Source: Mactra quadrangularis (Eukaryota; Mollusca; Bivalvia; Venerida; Mactridae). Taken from it: a stretch of 64,000 nucleotides of DNA. Location: the NCBI GenBank assembly GCA_025267735.1, contig CM046309.1:29272702-29336701 (forward strand). The letters run 5' to 3'. Shown here in pieces: positions 43,111 to 56,300 of this stretch. Under the pieces are notes generated by a model. The model saw nothing but the letters and a program-made list of their open reading frames with translations, was not told the DNA's origin and did no database searches. The position numbers and the translations under genes were made by a program. The stretch's first letter is position 1, and each line of letters opens with the position of its first letter.

Positions 43111-43860
43111 AATGGGTGCGTTCAGAGTTATACCACTGGTAACTGATGGTAGCATTGATAACCATCAGTAAAAATTGGTAACAATTGGTATAATGAAGGC
43201 AAGGTAATTGGTAACCAATTCTCCAGCGACCCTATAAGGGAGATAGCTTTGGTAGCCTCCTTTTGATTCAAGTCATAATGGTGGCAACACTAAGAATTTA
43301 ATTTATCTTTGTACCAAGGTACCACAACAACATAAGCATCACCTTTTCTGTATTCACATACTGGCCTGTTGCTTGATTATAACTTGGAGATTTCTCAAAT
43401 AACGTGAAAAGTGTCTGGAGTGAGCCCCTAGTGCCTAAATAGACTCTTAAAATCATATGGTAAATACAGTGGATTCACTTGGGCATAATAAATAATGCTC
43501 TATTCTAGGAACAAAATATCTTTTCTGTCTAAAAAGTAGTTCATCATTACTTGAGTACATAGTAGAGGCTATTTTAGGTACAAGTGTTAGCCTTGAGTGT
43601 TGCAATACTGCAACAGTAGCTATAGCATGTTTTTTACGTTCATTCACCAAGTAAGCCTAAGCCAAAAAAGGTTTGTACCGTTGGTTACCATTGGCATTGG
43701 CAGGAATATGCTACCATATACTACCATTATTACCAATATCACCAAAGTTCGTTCAGAGTTTATTGGCAACCAATGGCATGTTTGGTAACATTCAGTAACT
43801 TACGGTAACCCTTGGTAATTCTACTTGGTGCCAACTGGGAGCACCCTGAATGCACCCATT
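43111..43860. mobile_element. Foldback element with TGGTAACC words, between PRMT3 and MRPL21
   Basis: The ends AATGGGTGCGTTCAG and CTGAATGCACCCATT are inverted. Both arms are rich in GGTAACCAAT/ATTGGTTACC variants, including TTGGTAACCAATT on the left and GGTTACCATTGGC on the right. The GGGTGC/GCACCC tips are reminiscent of PIF/Harbinger MITEs, but no clear 3-bp target duplication is visible. It fills about half of the 1.4-kb interval between the divergent start codons. Confidence 0.75.
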
Positions 43861-44368
43861 ATTATAAAACATAATCCAAGTATGGATATTGTGAAACAAC
43901 GAGATCATCACATCAAATATTTTACAGAAACGTACTTCATTTTCCTGAAAAGATACTCCACTGTCTATAACAAATAAATGTTAAAACAAAACTAAGGCAA
44001 ATGAAAAACGTTTTGACAGATGCAATTGTTATGCGTTTTCGCGACCCTGTTCTAACTTTCAGTGTCCCCCACACCGACTTAATCACGTCAAATTAATCAA
44101 TGACAGTTACCATAGCGAAATCATGATATTCAATTGGTTTCATAAAATTAAGATAATCGAATAACCGTTACTGACAGAAACAGGAATTTACCAATTTGTA
44201 AAATACACGTGTTTTTGTTGTCTTTAATACACTCGGAGAATTTCTGACTTTTCCCTTAGGAGTTGGAAATCGCGAGTCATTCCGATTGTTGATCAGTCGT
44301 TGAAACGAACGCTTGAAAACTCAGAATCCAAACGTTGGATTGATCCAGACTGAATTTTAGGGCATAAA

Positions 44369-47300
44369 ATGAATTTTTCAACGTATAAAACGCTCATCCG
44401 ATGTTTTCAGCAGGCAAAAGAACTGAGTAGAGGTACATTTTGTAGAATTTCAATTAGTGGAACAAAATTAATATTACATTTTTGTAATTAGAATCTGCTG
44501 TTAGACTTCAAGTTTTGACTACTGTTGTAATAGGTGGGTGGGGGAGGATTGAATTTCAAGGTAGCGACCGAAACTGGTTACGGACTTTTAACCGCGCCTT
44601 CTGATTTAACGTGTTGACGAAGATGAAACATCGGCGATTTATTCATATTTCAAGGTGAGTTGAACATTGCATTTTTATTCATACTTGATGTTAAATAAAT
44701 TATCTAACTTATCTGAAAATTTGATATTAATATCTGTAATTTTGACTTTGCAATCGTCATTTGTTTCACTGACCTACTTCCGCGATTATGCATGTCGTCC
44801 GCCATTTTTGTCTATCACATGGTTGACAATGACGCTATCATGTGACCTATGACATATAATGGGAAGGTGGCGACTACGTAATTTTAGCAAACGCTTTCAT
44901 TGCGCATATAACGGCACCAAAACTTTAATATTCAACGACAGAATAAAAATTTTGTACTTGCAAATAAGAAGAAGGGTGGGGGAAAATTACATTTTACGAG
45001 TGGCGGTTGCGTCCGTGAGTCTGTTTTCACCGAGTTTACGAAGAATAAACATTTTTCTTCAAAGTAAACCTATTGACGTTCGTGCGCTCTGCAGCGCTCA
45101 ACGATTTTGAGATACATTTTGAACTTACGTAGGTTTACGTTGTGAACCGGAAGTGTATCCGAATTATCCGAAATTACATACACTTTACTTAAAAAAATAC
45201 GATTTCTTGCTCATTTTTTAAGATATCTCGCTATTTCTTTGTTTTTGTGACATTTTGATCATTTTTCCTATTTATATATTATTATTTCATATATATTTTT
45301 AATTCAACAAATATTCATGACTAAAAATAATAAATAATTAAATTGGATGGGCAATAATTTTTAGCTTGTGATTGTTAGTAAAATCAGGGAACTAGATACA
45401 TGTTATCTATGTCTCTGGTAAAATTATGATAATCTTACATTGATGTAGTAAAAATATTTGTAGTTTACTATTAATGGGAGTGTTCATACCATGTTTCTAC
45501 AAGTTAGATATTTATTTATAAGTCGCATATATATAACAACATAAGCTCTGTTGAACTACAGGCCTTAATGTAATTTTAGTTTTACTTAAACAGAAAAATA
45601 TAGCATGTTGCCAATTTGGATAATGTTTAAGATTCTGAGTTAATATTTCATTGAACTACTTTTATAGGTATGCATAAGTAAAAAATGTTCTTTACTGTAT
45701 TGTTGTGGGTCTAATGATACGGAAACTTTACATTCTTTCAATTGCTAATGTAAAAGATCTACTAATAGAATTTTAGCTTTGACGACATGATGAGGAACTG
45801 TCTTTGATTATTAATGTACATACTAGCAAAATGAAGCATTCACTTTGTTTGAATTTAACAAGTCTTCACTGTCGATGTGTTCTTTCAACTTATCAGTTTG
45901 TGGTTGTCAGTTGTGTTTTTTCTCGACCATATTGGCATAGTGTTTTAAGGCTCAAGCCAATCTTGACAGAAAGAACATAGTATACTTAATTAAGCTAAAA
46001 CCTTATCGAATAATATATGTTTGTTCAACTTTTAACATCAGCATAAAAATTAAATCTAAATGTCTTTATCTGCTATAATCCCTATCATTATTATATTAGC
46101 AATTACATTGAATTTTGCCAACCACTATTTTAAATTTAGGTATAAAGTTATTAGCTATTTAACATATGGTGCTAAGCTCATATCGATATCATAAATAATG
46201 CTTAAGCAGCTAGTCTACTGTTCTTCAGCATACATATTCACAAGCTGTAGCTCATACAATACATTTTGTATGGTTACAGTATTGTACAATTTTAGCGAAA
46301 GACCTAATGAAAGGTTATTATATTATGTTATTGTTACATGCCTTAAAAATTTCAACACATTTAGGCTAGGCTGTTAAGACCGAGATTTCTTAACAGAGAA
46401 ATCCAAAAATTTAAAGGCAATATTTATGTGTATTTCAGGTGCCTGGTTTCCCAGATTGGTTTAATTTAGTATTCAAGAAGGATGATGCTATGCACACTGC
46501 AAAGTTGTCGACATCAATGCATGCCAGGGATATTATTGTGAAAACAAATTAACACTATTAGTTTGCAATCGCTACTATTTGTGTCCTTTAAGGAAGTTAG
46601 TGCAATATATACTAAGAAATAGTCTGAAGTTGTTTTGTGTTCTTTATTTGTTACTTACATTTGTGATAAATTTGTGTTGTTTTAAGCCTTTCTGCGATTT
46701 CGCAGAAAGGCTTAAGTTTAACCACAAAGCGGAAACTATTGACACCGAAAATGCCTGACCAGTTTAACCAGCGGATTGCAATTCATGTGTCTTTGCTTTA
46801 CAACACAGTTGATTTATAGTCAATAAAAGTTGTACAGTCAATCAACTGACACATATTTGTTTCGATGATCATTGATAGGTGTTTACCTATATTGGTGCAC
46901 ATTTGAAGCGGCAGAGGCAAATCTCGTTAATACACTTAGCAGAAGTGTTTGCTAGAAATTCAGGGTAGAATAAACATTTCACCCTCATTTTTACCTTGCT
47001 TGATTTGTACTTGAATTTAATGTGTAAGGAATAATCATTAGTTTAGATTTGTAAGGTTTCATGGTGCACAAAAGTCTTTCTGCATTCCCATACTTTGAAT
47101 GTTGAATAGCATGAACATTGTTAGTAATATAACCATTTTATTACAACATTTTTGTAATTATTATTGTAACTTTGGTGTATGAAATGCCCTTACATATCTA
47201 GTTTATGGCTTTTAACATCAATATCTAATGATAAGCTACATATTCAATGACATTCTATGAAATAATTATCTCAGTTGCCGTGGTGACACAAACAGAAAAA

Positions 47301-50300
47301 TTTTGGCAGAAAAAAGGAAAAAAGTCAAAATTTCAAAGGGCCATAACTTTTGTTTCAGTGGACGGATTTAAAAAATTATTTCATTTCTGTGTTTCTCTCA
47401 ACAAGACCTTTCATTTGATATATAACAACAATATATCCAAAATAATTTTGAAAATGGGTTTCAGTTGCTATTCAAGGTTTCTTCTTCTAGACTTCTGTCT
47501 AGCCTTGAACAACCACTCTTAGTTCAGGTACATAATTTCACAATCGTATAGTAGTCATCTAGATAGCTTATACTCAATAATCAAAGATATGGGTGTGTAA
47601 ATTCTGTAATGACACTCCGGTAAGTCTCAAATGTCTTCCTTACGATTAGTATGAATCACAGAGATTCCTAAAGATAATCATTGGGACGACTTGATTTGCC
47701 CGGGCGGCTCAAAGCGGCGTAAGCCGATTCAGAAACGGCTACCGGCGATTCGCTTTATTTGCTCTGAGAATGAGCCCGGTCAACAACCGGCGCACGCCGA
47801 ATGAGCCGGTTTCGTTAGAGCGGCGAGCACGTGACGAATATGACTAAAAATAGATTCAGGTGAAACCATTATTACAAAACTTTACTACGATTATGGACAA
47901 AATACTAACTGATGTGTTCAATAAACTTCTCTTACACGTCATTTGTGTTAGAGTTATATAACAAGTACACATTTTACTCGCCAGACACGAATTTGAACTT
48001 TTAACTACTGATATAGGTTTATTTAATACACTGCTAGAAATGAGACCGTCTGCAACAATAATTAGTTAGCAGGATCGCTTGATTCATGTGTCACACCGGG
48101 GCGAGCCGATCGGCGAGCGGCTCACGCCGGTTTATGAGCCGCCCGGGCAAAACAAGTCGGCCCATTTATACCTATAAGGGTCAGACTATTTACCCCAAGG
48201 CACCCCAAGACACCCCAAGACTACCCCAAGACACCCCAAGACGGACACAACACCTATTAGACGTGTAAAATATGTCATAAATATACTTTTTTACTTGTTA
48301 TTTATATTTTTTAAATAAAAATGGCCATTTAATATCGAGTTTAAGACCGAACAGAGACGTCAGATAAAGTCTAGTAAAACAAAGGGGAATAACTACATTT
48401 GTACTATTACATCAGTATGACGGAATTATTCCCCCTTAGCAATTGATCTAATGTGTTATTTGAAATTTTGAGTAAAACAATCTGATCTTAGAAAACATCA
48501 GAACATTTCGTTCAACGATGTTTAAAGAAGTTATTATGATTATTTATTTAAATAATCCGAGTGACAACATAACCTATTGTATATGCTTAAAACTATTCAA
48601 TTTCTTTCCTTCATTGATTTGAGTGACCTCCCGTAGTTTATAGACAACAATTTTTTTGCCAAATTAATCGTTCTTTTGCTATGAAATTCGTTAGTTAGAC
48701 GTTTTTAAGGTGAAAGTGAAACGGAAATAAAACTTTAAGAGGTATTGAAGCCGTCTTGGTGTGTCTTGGGATAGTCTTCGTGTGTCTTGGGGTAGTCTTG
48801 GGGTAAATAGACGGACAGAAGATAATCATTTATACCTATAATATATACAAGGGGTCCAACATTAAAATTATGAAAATTAACCCTTGCGTCACAGGAACCT
48901 GCATAATCCCATTATTGTCTCGAATATTTTCATCAGGTCTTCAAGTTTTGATACAGAAGACATTTATCTATCCAAAAGCCCAAGTATTTTACAACTTTTT
49001 ACCTTATTCAAGCTAGTTTCTAGTAAAACATTTTTTTCTGTGATAAATTTACTGTCCCCACAGACGTACAGAATGCTTATTTTTGAAAAAATGCCTGAAT
49101 TAAAATTGTTTTTTATTATTTTTGACATTCAATAAAAACAAGGTAGTTATTAAGTAACCCGTACGAAAAAGTAAGACGGAATCCGCCTTATTTTAGGCGG
49201 ATTCCGTCTAAAATTTTCAAAAAAATACCTTTTTCCTGCTAGATTAAGGCGGACATGGAATTTCTTGCAAAGTCTGCCTAAGTTTCTAAAATTCCGCCTA
49301 AATTCTCAAACAGATTCCGCCTAGAGCTTAGGAGGAAAATGATAAATGTAAAGTCTAAGGCGGAAAATTCAACTTAGTCTGATTTCTAAGGCGGATTTTC
49401 TGACTTAGTCATTCAAGGAAAGCTATTTTAAGCGGAAAACTAAATTTAGGCGGAATTTCTGACTTAGTTATTTTTCAAGCCATTTCATAAAGAAAGATTT
49501 TCATATAAACCTTCATTTTTTTATCAGATAATACATGTACCCTATAAAACCTGATGTTATATACGGTAAACATTGAAAAATGCTTGAGTTTTTATTGTGA
49601 GCCATTTTGGCATTTAAGCAAACATGCCCTAATTAGGACAAAAATTAATTCAGGTTAATTTGTACTAATATATTAAAATTAACAAAAATTGTTCAAGACA
49701 TTCACCAGCTGATCACGCCGATTATGTTTAATGCAAACCATCTCTGTAATCAGACATTACCCAAACACCACTAACTGAATATAATGATGTATGTTCTTAA
49801 AATATTGATGTCTCTGACAATGATATATGGCATCAAGTAAAAAATGGAATTCCATGGAATATTTCATTTTTTCAATGGAATTCCATGGAAAAACAAAAAG
49901 CATGGAATATATTCCATGCTCTCTGGAATATTTTTCCACAGTAGCATGGCATTTTCTCCATGAAACATGGAAGAGCATGGAGATTTCTCCCTGCTAGGCT
50001 GGAAATCAGCGAAAAAATCACTAGAAAGCATGGAAAGTTGGGACTTAGTTTTTTTCTGACCCTGGAAAACACTTAGAATCATTCAAGAAGCATGGAAAAT
50101 ACTTAAACATTTTCTTCTATTAAATTAAAGTTTTTTTATTATGAACATTTTATAATAACTATCAAGTATTAACAAGTTGGCAAGTGCATTTGTGCAATTG
50201 GTTGTAAATGTACTATTAGTACAAAATTTAACCCTATACTAAGCATTGTGGACTTAGCACAACAATTAACAAGTTTTGATGAAACAGCTTGTACATAAAA

Positions 50301-53300
50301 GCTTTAAATGATCTCTCTCCGAAAGCAGGACACACTCATTTGCTTTAAAATAACCCTGATTCAATTTACTTCTACAACTGAAGTTCTAGTGCATGTGTAT
50401 TTCTAAAATACATGTATGAGATAAAATACTTAAAACATTGTTTAAGATATTTAAAATGTTTCTTTTTTAATTTTGAAATTGCCTACATGGTGGAAACATG
50501 ACTTTATTACATGAAAAATAATTTTTACACAAACAGACTTCAATCTTACTTTAAGAAACATTTTTTTTCTGATCCTATCATAGTCCCTGAAGCTAGTCTA
50601 AAAATTGTTTTGAGTTTATAAACATGTGGTGAAACCTGGACTGGTCAGCATTTTCTTTCACTAAAGTGAAGGTATTTTAAGTGTAAACTTGTAAACCAAT
50701 CTGGATGACTCAGATTTGGCGGATGATTCAAACTGATTTAGTGGAACAGAGAAGGAACATTTATTGTGATAAAAAGAACAATATGGATTTATTTAAAGAT
50801 TTGGGGTGGAAATAATACCAGTTTTTGTACTGATTAAATTATTATGACATTGAATACTATGCTAAGAAATATTTGAGTTCAAAGCAAAGTGAGGATGGCT
50901 ACTCATTAACAATTTTGACACAAGAAAGTGATGAAAGATGTTTTGGCAAAATTGGTGGTAAGTCAAGTTTTATAACTGCTTTTATATTTTTCAAATAAAT
51001 GTTTTAGTATATTTTACTTTATTTCATTAAACTAGGCATTCTGGCTTCATGTGGAAATGTCATTAAAATTGTGTTATGTTTTGTGATGTCTAAATTTAAT
51101 AGATACCAGAAAGTGTAGAAAAAGAGTAAGTACCTACATGTAGTAATTGGAATTAACAAATGTTTTGTTTCAAAGTCAGTTATTTCTATCCTCTGGTATC
51201 AGAAAAGTGTTCTTTTTTTAATAAGAGCCATATTTTTTAAATGCTCTTGATTGCTGGTCTAAATAATTACTGCTTCTAATTCATTATGAAACAAATTTGA
51301 TATACATTGTGCAAGAGAAACTGTCAAGATTTATTATCTTTTCATTTAAGGTCATTCTGGCAGGAAAAGTAAAAATTAAATCACAACAATCATTCTGTAT
51401 CATCATACTGTCAAAGAGAAAGGTGAGTTGTAATCATACTATTTAATTTTCATTAATACAAAACATACATTGTCATTATTATGTTTGTTTATAACCATTA
51501 TATTAATAACAATATCAGTGTATAATATTATTTATGAAATAAACAAAAAATACATGTATATATCCTTAACATTATGGAGAAGAAATTAATCCTTGAACTA
51601 TGGCTAGTCTAACTCTAAAACTTTATCAGCCCATCAATTCTGGCCATTTGAATTGTGAGAAACTTCTTGGATTAGGATCATTAAGCTGTAATTCAAATAA
51701 ACTGACAGAAAATGAGAGATTCATCTGTATTGTATATAATTAATGTTTACTTAATTGTTTTTATTCATTATAAACATTTTGTATACAGGTGAAGTTAGAA
51801 GTTGTAAATTTATAAACATGTAGTTTTTAATAACTTGACTTAATCAGTTTATTCAGTAGTTGCTATACACATTATGTTCCATATTCTTTTCATTTAACCT
51901 TTAATATAAATACTATTTTTTTCTCTTTTAACAGGAATCCTCAGTGGAAAGTCCATTGTGATTAACATTCTTAATGGTTGTGAAAAGTTGTGATTCATAT
52001 TATACTGAAGCATTCAAGACCACATGAGATTATGGACTAAAGTGATATTTACTTAAATACTATAAGGAATTCATTTAAGTACTAAGCATCTTAAAGTTAA
52101 ACAATTTAAAACAGTTATTTTTTCTACCTATAGTATTTATTCATTTTCAAGTAATGTGTAAAATAATAAATAAATAAATGTTAATAATTTTACTTCTAGT
52201 TTTGTTAAATTTCAATAAAAAACATGAATTTAAAACATATTATTTTATGATTTCATGACTTTTGCTTGCATTCAAGATAATGTAAAATAATATCTTTAAA
52301 CAGTTATAGTACAGCCAAATGATTGGATTACATTGTATGATTATGTGAAGGTTGCCAACAACAGCTGTATAAGGGCATATTTGATTCTCCTAGTAAGACA
52401 GATAGGGGGACTAATCTTCCACGGCTTGCATGGAAAATATTCCAGGGTTTTCCAGCCTAGCATGGCAAATTTTCCAGGGTTTTCCAGCCTAGCACGGCAA
52501 ATTTTCCAGCATATGCCGAAAAATATTTTTTCCATGTTTTCCACGCTTTTCCATAGAAAGTTAGTCTGAATACTTCAGGGTTTTCCAGCGTAGCATGGCA
52601 AATTTTCCAGCGTTTTCCAACCTACCTCCATTTCCATGTATTTCCACGCTTTTCCAGGGAAAAGCATGGAAAATTAGTCCAAATACTCCATGCTCCTATC
52701 CTATGGAATTCCATGTAAAATTTGCCGCATAACATGGAACTTTTACAGACAGGTTATATTTGACACTATTTTGTGTCTATTGTGATCACTCTCTGTCTGA
52801 TTTTTAAACAAGGATTCCAGTAACATAAATTCAATTCTTTCCAAAATTTTGGATTTTTTTCATTTAAAAATATGGCCTTAATTTTTCATTTGAGATAAGG
52901 CGGAATTTTATCCACCTAATCCGCCCCCCCCCCCCTGCAGTAGGCGGAATCCGCCTAGTGAAGACAAAATCCGCCTAGTGCAGCCAGAATCCACCTAGGC
53001 TAGGCGGAATCTGCCTAGATAAGCAGACCTAGGGCGGAATATTTAAATGAGCTTAGACGGATTCCGCCTAGATAGGCGGATATTGCTTCTTAGGCGGACC
53101 TTAAGCGGAATACAGCCCGAAATATTTAAATGAGCTTAGGCGGAATCCGTCTATCTAGGCGGAATCCGCCTAAGCTCATTTAAATATTTCGGGCCGTATT
53201 CTGCCTAAGGTCCGCCTAAGAAGCAATATTCAACTGTATTTAGTTTAAGGCGGAATCCGCTTAAATGCATAGGCGGATTCCGCCTACAGTCAGGGCGGAA

Positions 53301-56300
53301 GTTTTCGTACGGGAAGGTATAATATTGACTTCATTGGTAAGTGCAATTAATTGAACCCTATTCATACTTAGGATATTGGACATTTTTGTCTGTTCGAGGA
53401 TCACATGTGACAGCCCTGACTGCACTATAAATTATAATGCACTCCTTTCAGGACAGAAACTTTTTTTCTTGGAAGCGGTCAATTTTTCCTTTAATTTCAA
53501 AGGGTGACCTAAATCAAGTAGAAGGAAACTTAAACCAAAGTGCATGAATAGATAACAATAGATTCAGTTTGATATATACTGATAGTGCTCCATTTAGTTT
53601 CCCAAGAGAGAGCAACACAGATACAACTCAAGTAGTATGATAACTTTATTTAAATAATTGAAATTGTTTACTTCAAAACTACTTAACCTAAATGCCAGTT
53701 TCGATATTTTAATCTCCGCTTCGATATTTAAGTGATAGATGCTTGGTCAGATTGAATAAAGTTAGATACAATTACAGTGTTTGATATGATAAAAGCAATT
53801 TATTTATTCATTTAATGATATATTACATCATTTAAAGCATGTGTGATCTATTGTGATTTTAAAATTTGTAACAAATGGTTAATTTTTTAAAGGGTATGAA
53901 GTTATAAGATGGAATATGTCAGACTCACATAAATTTTAGAATCTTTAATTCTTTTTGTTCCACATTCTTATGACCATAGTTGAAAGAACTTTTAGTTAAA
54001 GAATATCTCTGTTATTTAAAAGACTCATTTGAGCCTAGCAAAATAATAAAACATTTGTCTACAGAAATATGGCTTTGTAAAGAATGATATAAAATGTACT
54101 AGGCATCTAAATTTTGTGTTATGAAGTCAGAGTACATGGTTTGTACTAATTTTTTTACGGTACATCCTTAATTTTTATACAAAAGAAATTTCTTAACAAT
54201 AGAAGTGTTAGGTCCTTAACAAACTGAGAACTATGACCTTCTGCATAAGTCTTGACAGCTGTCCATTAACAATTTAAAAAGTGATATTTTATGTCCCTAT
54301 TTATCTTCAGGTGAAATGAACGGGCAAATACTATAACTATAAGTACTTGAAACTCATTATCATAGAAGAGACAAGTGTGTAAAAAATAAAATCTTGTTAA
54401 ATAAGTAATTTATTGACCACTAATAGTGCGGACAATGCTGCAATATAAAACTGTAAACAGAAGACACTCCAATACAATTCCATCTTATTTCTATATCAAA
54501 TTGCTAGTACAATTACACTGAATCTACTTGCACATACAAACATGGTTTAGTTGACAAAACATGTGTGTAAATATTTGATTTTTAGTGTATTAAAATGTTA
54601 ACAGTAAAATTATGATATTTCAATGCACTGTTAAAAAGTTCACGCACACAAGTTCAATAGTTTTATTATAGTTCATTAATAGTAAATTTTTAGTTATGTA
54701 ATCCATTGTAATCATCCTGTAATCATTATTACTTTTGATAAAGTATTCGAAAGTAATCACTTACTTTGTTTTTGCTGAGTAATTGATTATTAATCGATTA
54801 CATGATATTTAGCCTTGTAATCGATTAATAATCGATTACACATTGCAGTAATCGATCAACATCCCTGATTATTTTATATATCTTTATTTCAGGTATTCAG
54901 TCTCTTTCACCTGCAGCAAACCTGTTAAATCATCAGTCAACTAGCTTACAAAATAATGTATCATGTACACAGACAAATCATTTATTACAAGCACAAAGTT
55001 TGATGGTACAACAAGTTAGAGGTGTTAGAAAAATTTATCCTGATCCTTTTGAACAAGATCCTGAATATTATATCTTGTAAGTATTAACTCTTGTCTAGCC
55101 ACCTCTGTTGTCATTGGACAGGTGAAACACCTATCACAGAAAACAAGGGGTAGAGCTTGCCTTTCTTGGTGCAGTAGTAACCTCCCTCAGTTTTGAATCC
55201 TGCGAAATGGGATTAATAGCTAGGCATGGGTGTGCCTTTTTATAAAATATCAGCAATAATCTCAATTTTCCACCAAATTATGAGAAATTGTCAGCTCTTT
55301 CTGGAAAGGTTAGTGAGTCAGCTAAAAAAGAGTTCTTGAAAGCTGTTTTGTTGAGCACTGCACATTACCTATTATTATACCTCACTGGAATTTCCCTATG
55401 CTAAAGCCCTATACTTGAGCGGGTGTTTTTTTGTTCGATCACATGGTAATATTACCCTCTATCTAAGGGAGACCACTTATTAACGATTAGTAGCCGTAAA
55501 TCATGGTATATAAGTGATATAATTCAGTTTTTTTTATAGTTTACTGATAGTTGTCTTTACTGTGTTGTTGTTCAATAAATATTTACATGTTACAGTTTTG
55601 TTCGGTATTATAAAACAAATAACCCATGGCAGTGAGGGTGACAGTACAGATTATCAACCCTTGACTAGCGCCTCGGTTGATATTATTTTCCTCGGGTTGA
55701 TAATCTGTACTGTCACCCTCACTGCCATGTGTTATTTATATAATAATACATGTTGATATATGGTGTAAACTTTGAAATCCCAACAAAAGATATTTAAAAT
55801 GTATATTGGTGAAGGTTGTTTATTTCACTCTTACTGTAATTGCTCACTGATAGTGTTCTGGATAATGGTTCAGTTATTATTTATATATTCTTATTTTTAA
55901 ACAATGTTTTCTTGTTCTTCAGACCTGAAGAGAAGACTCCTTTAGACTTATATCATGTACCAGAACTTGATAATAATGGACCTGGTAGGTTATTTTACAC
56001 TTTATTGTGTATATTAAATTCTAGGCCTACCATTGTTTATTGTGTGCTCTTAGTTTCTTTTTTGTTTAAATGTCATCTCTGTTAATGTTTTCCCCATCTT
56101 TGAACTCTATCATTTAATTACCTTTATTAGTTTAAAAAAGAGTCGACTGATGAAATATTTGTTCTTTCATGGTGTATTGTGAATATTGCTATGGTAAGAG
56201 TTGGTGTGTAGGAGAAGTTCACAAGTATAATGAATATAAATAATAAGCATCCTAAGGACCTGCCAATGTGAAATTAACAATGTATTATAAAAGTTATAAA

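Larger units (their letters stand above)
49158..53313. mobile_element. Large nested foldback element (AGGCGGAATCCGCC and CATGGAA arrays)
   Basis: The outer ends CCCGTACGAAAA and TTTTCGTACGGG are inverted. Just inside lie arrays of TAGGCGGAATCCGCCTA words (about 49174-49460 and 52890-53300). Further in lie arrays of CATGGAATTCCATG/TTTTCCAGC words (about 49840-50095 and 52420-52735). They enclose a 2.3-kb AT-rich core. The two layers are symmetric about the core, suggesting either one element with composite arms or one element nested in another. No target duplication or transposase is visible. It occupies MRPL21 intron 1. Confidence 0.75.

Noticed and set aside
44623..44655. Alternative MRPL21 first exon (MKHRRFIHIS before GTGAGT)
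   Set aside because: The donor is good but the phase (2) does not match the acceptor exon at 54893, whereas 44369-44432 (phase 1) does.
52333..52569. Opposed open frames with GLHGKYSRVFQPSMANFPGF-like repeats
   Set aside because: They arise from the CATGGAA/TTTTCCAGC word arrays of the nested foldback element.
55562..55756. Open frame with a membrane-like end
   Set aside because: It spans an inverted-repeat MITE in MRPL21 intron 2; the frame follows the palindrome and has no homology that I recognise.
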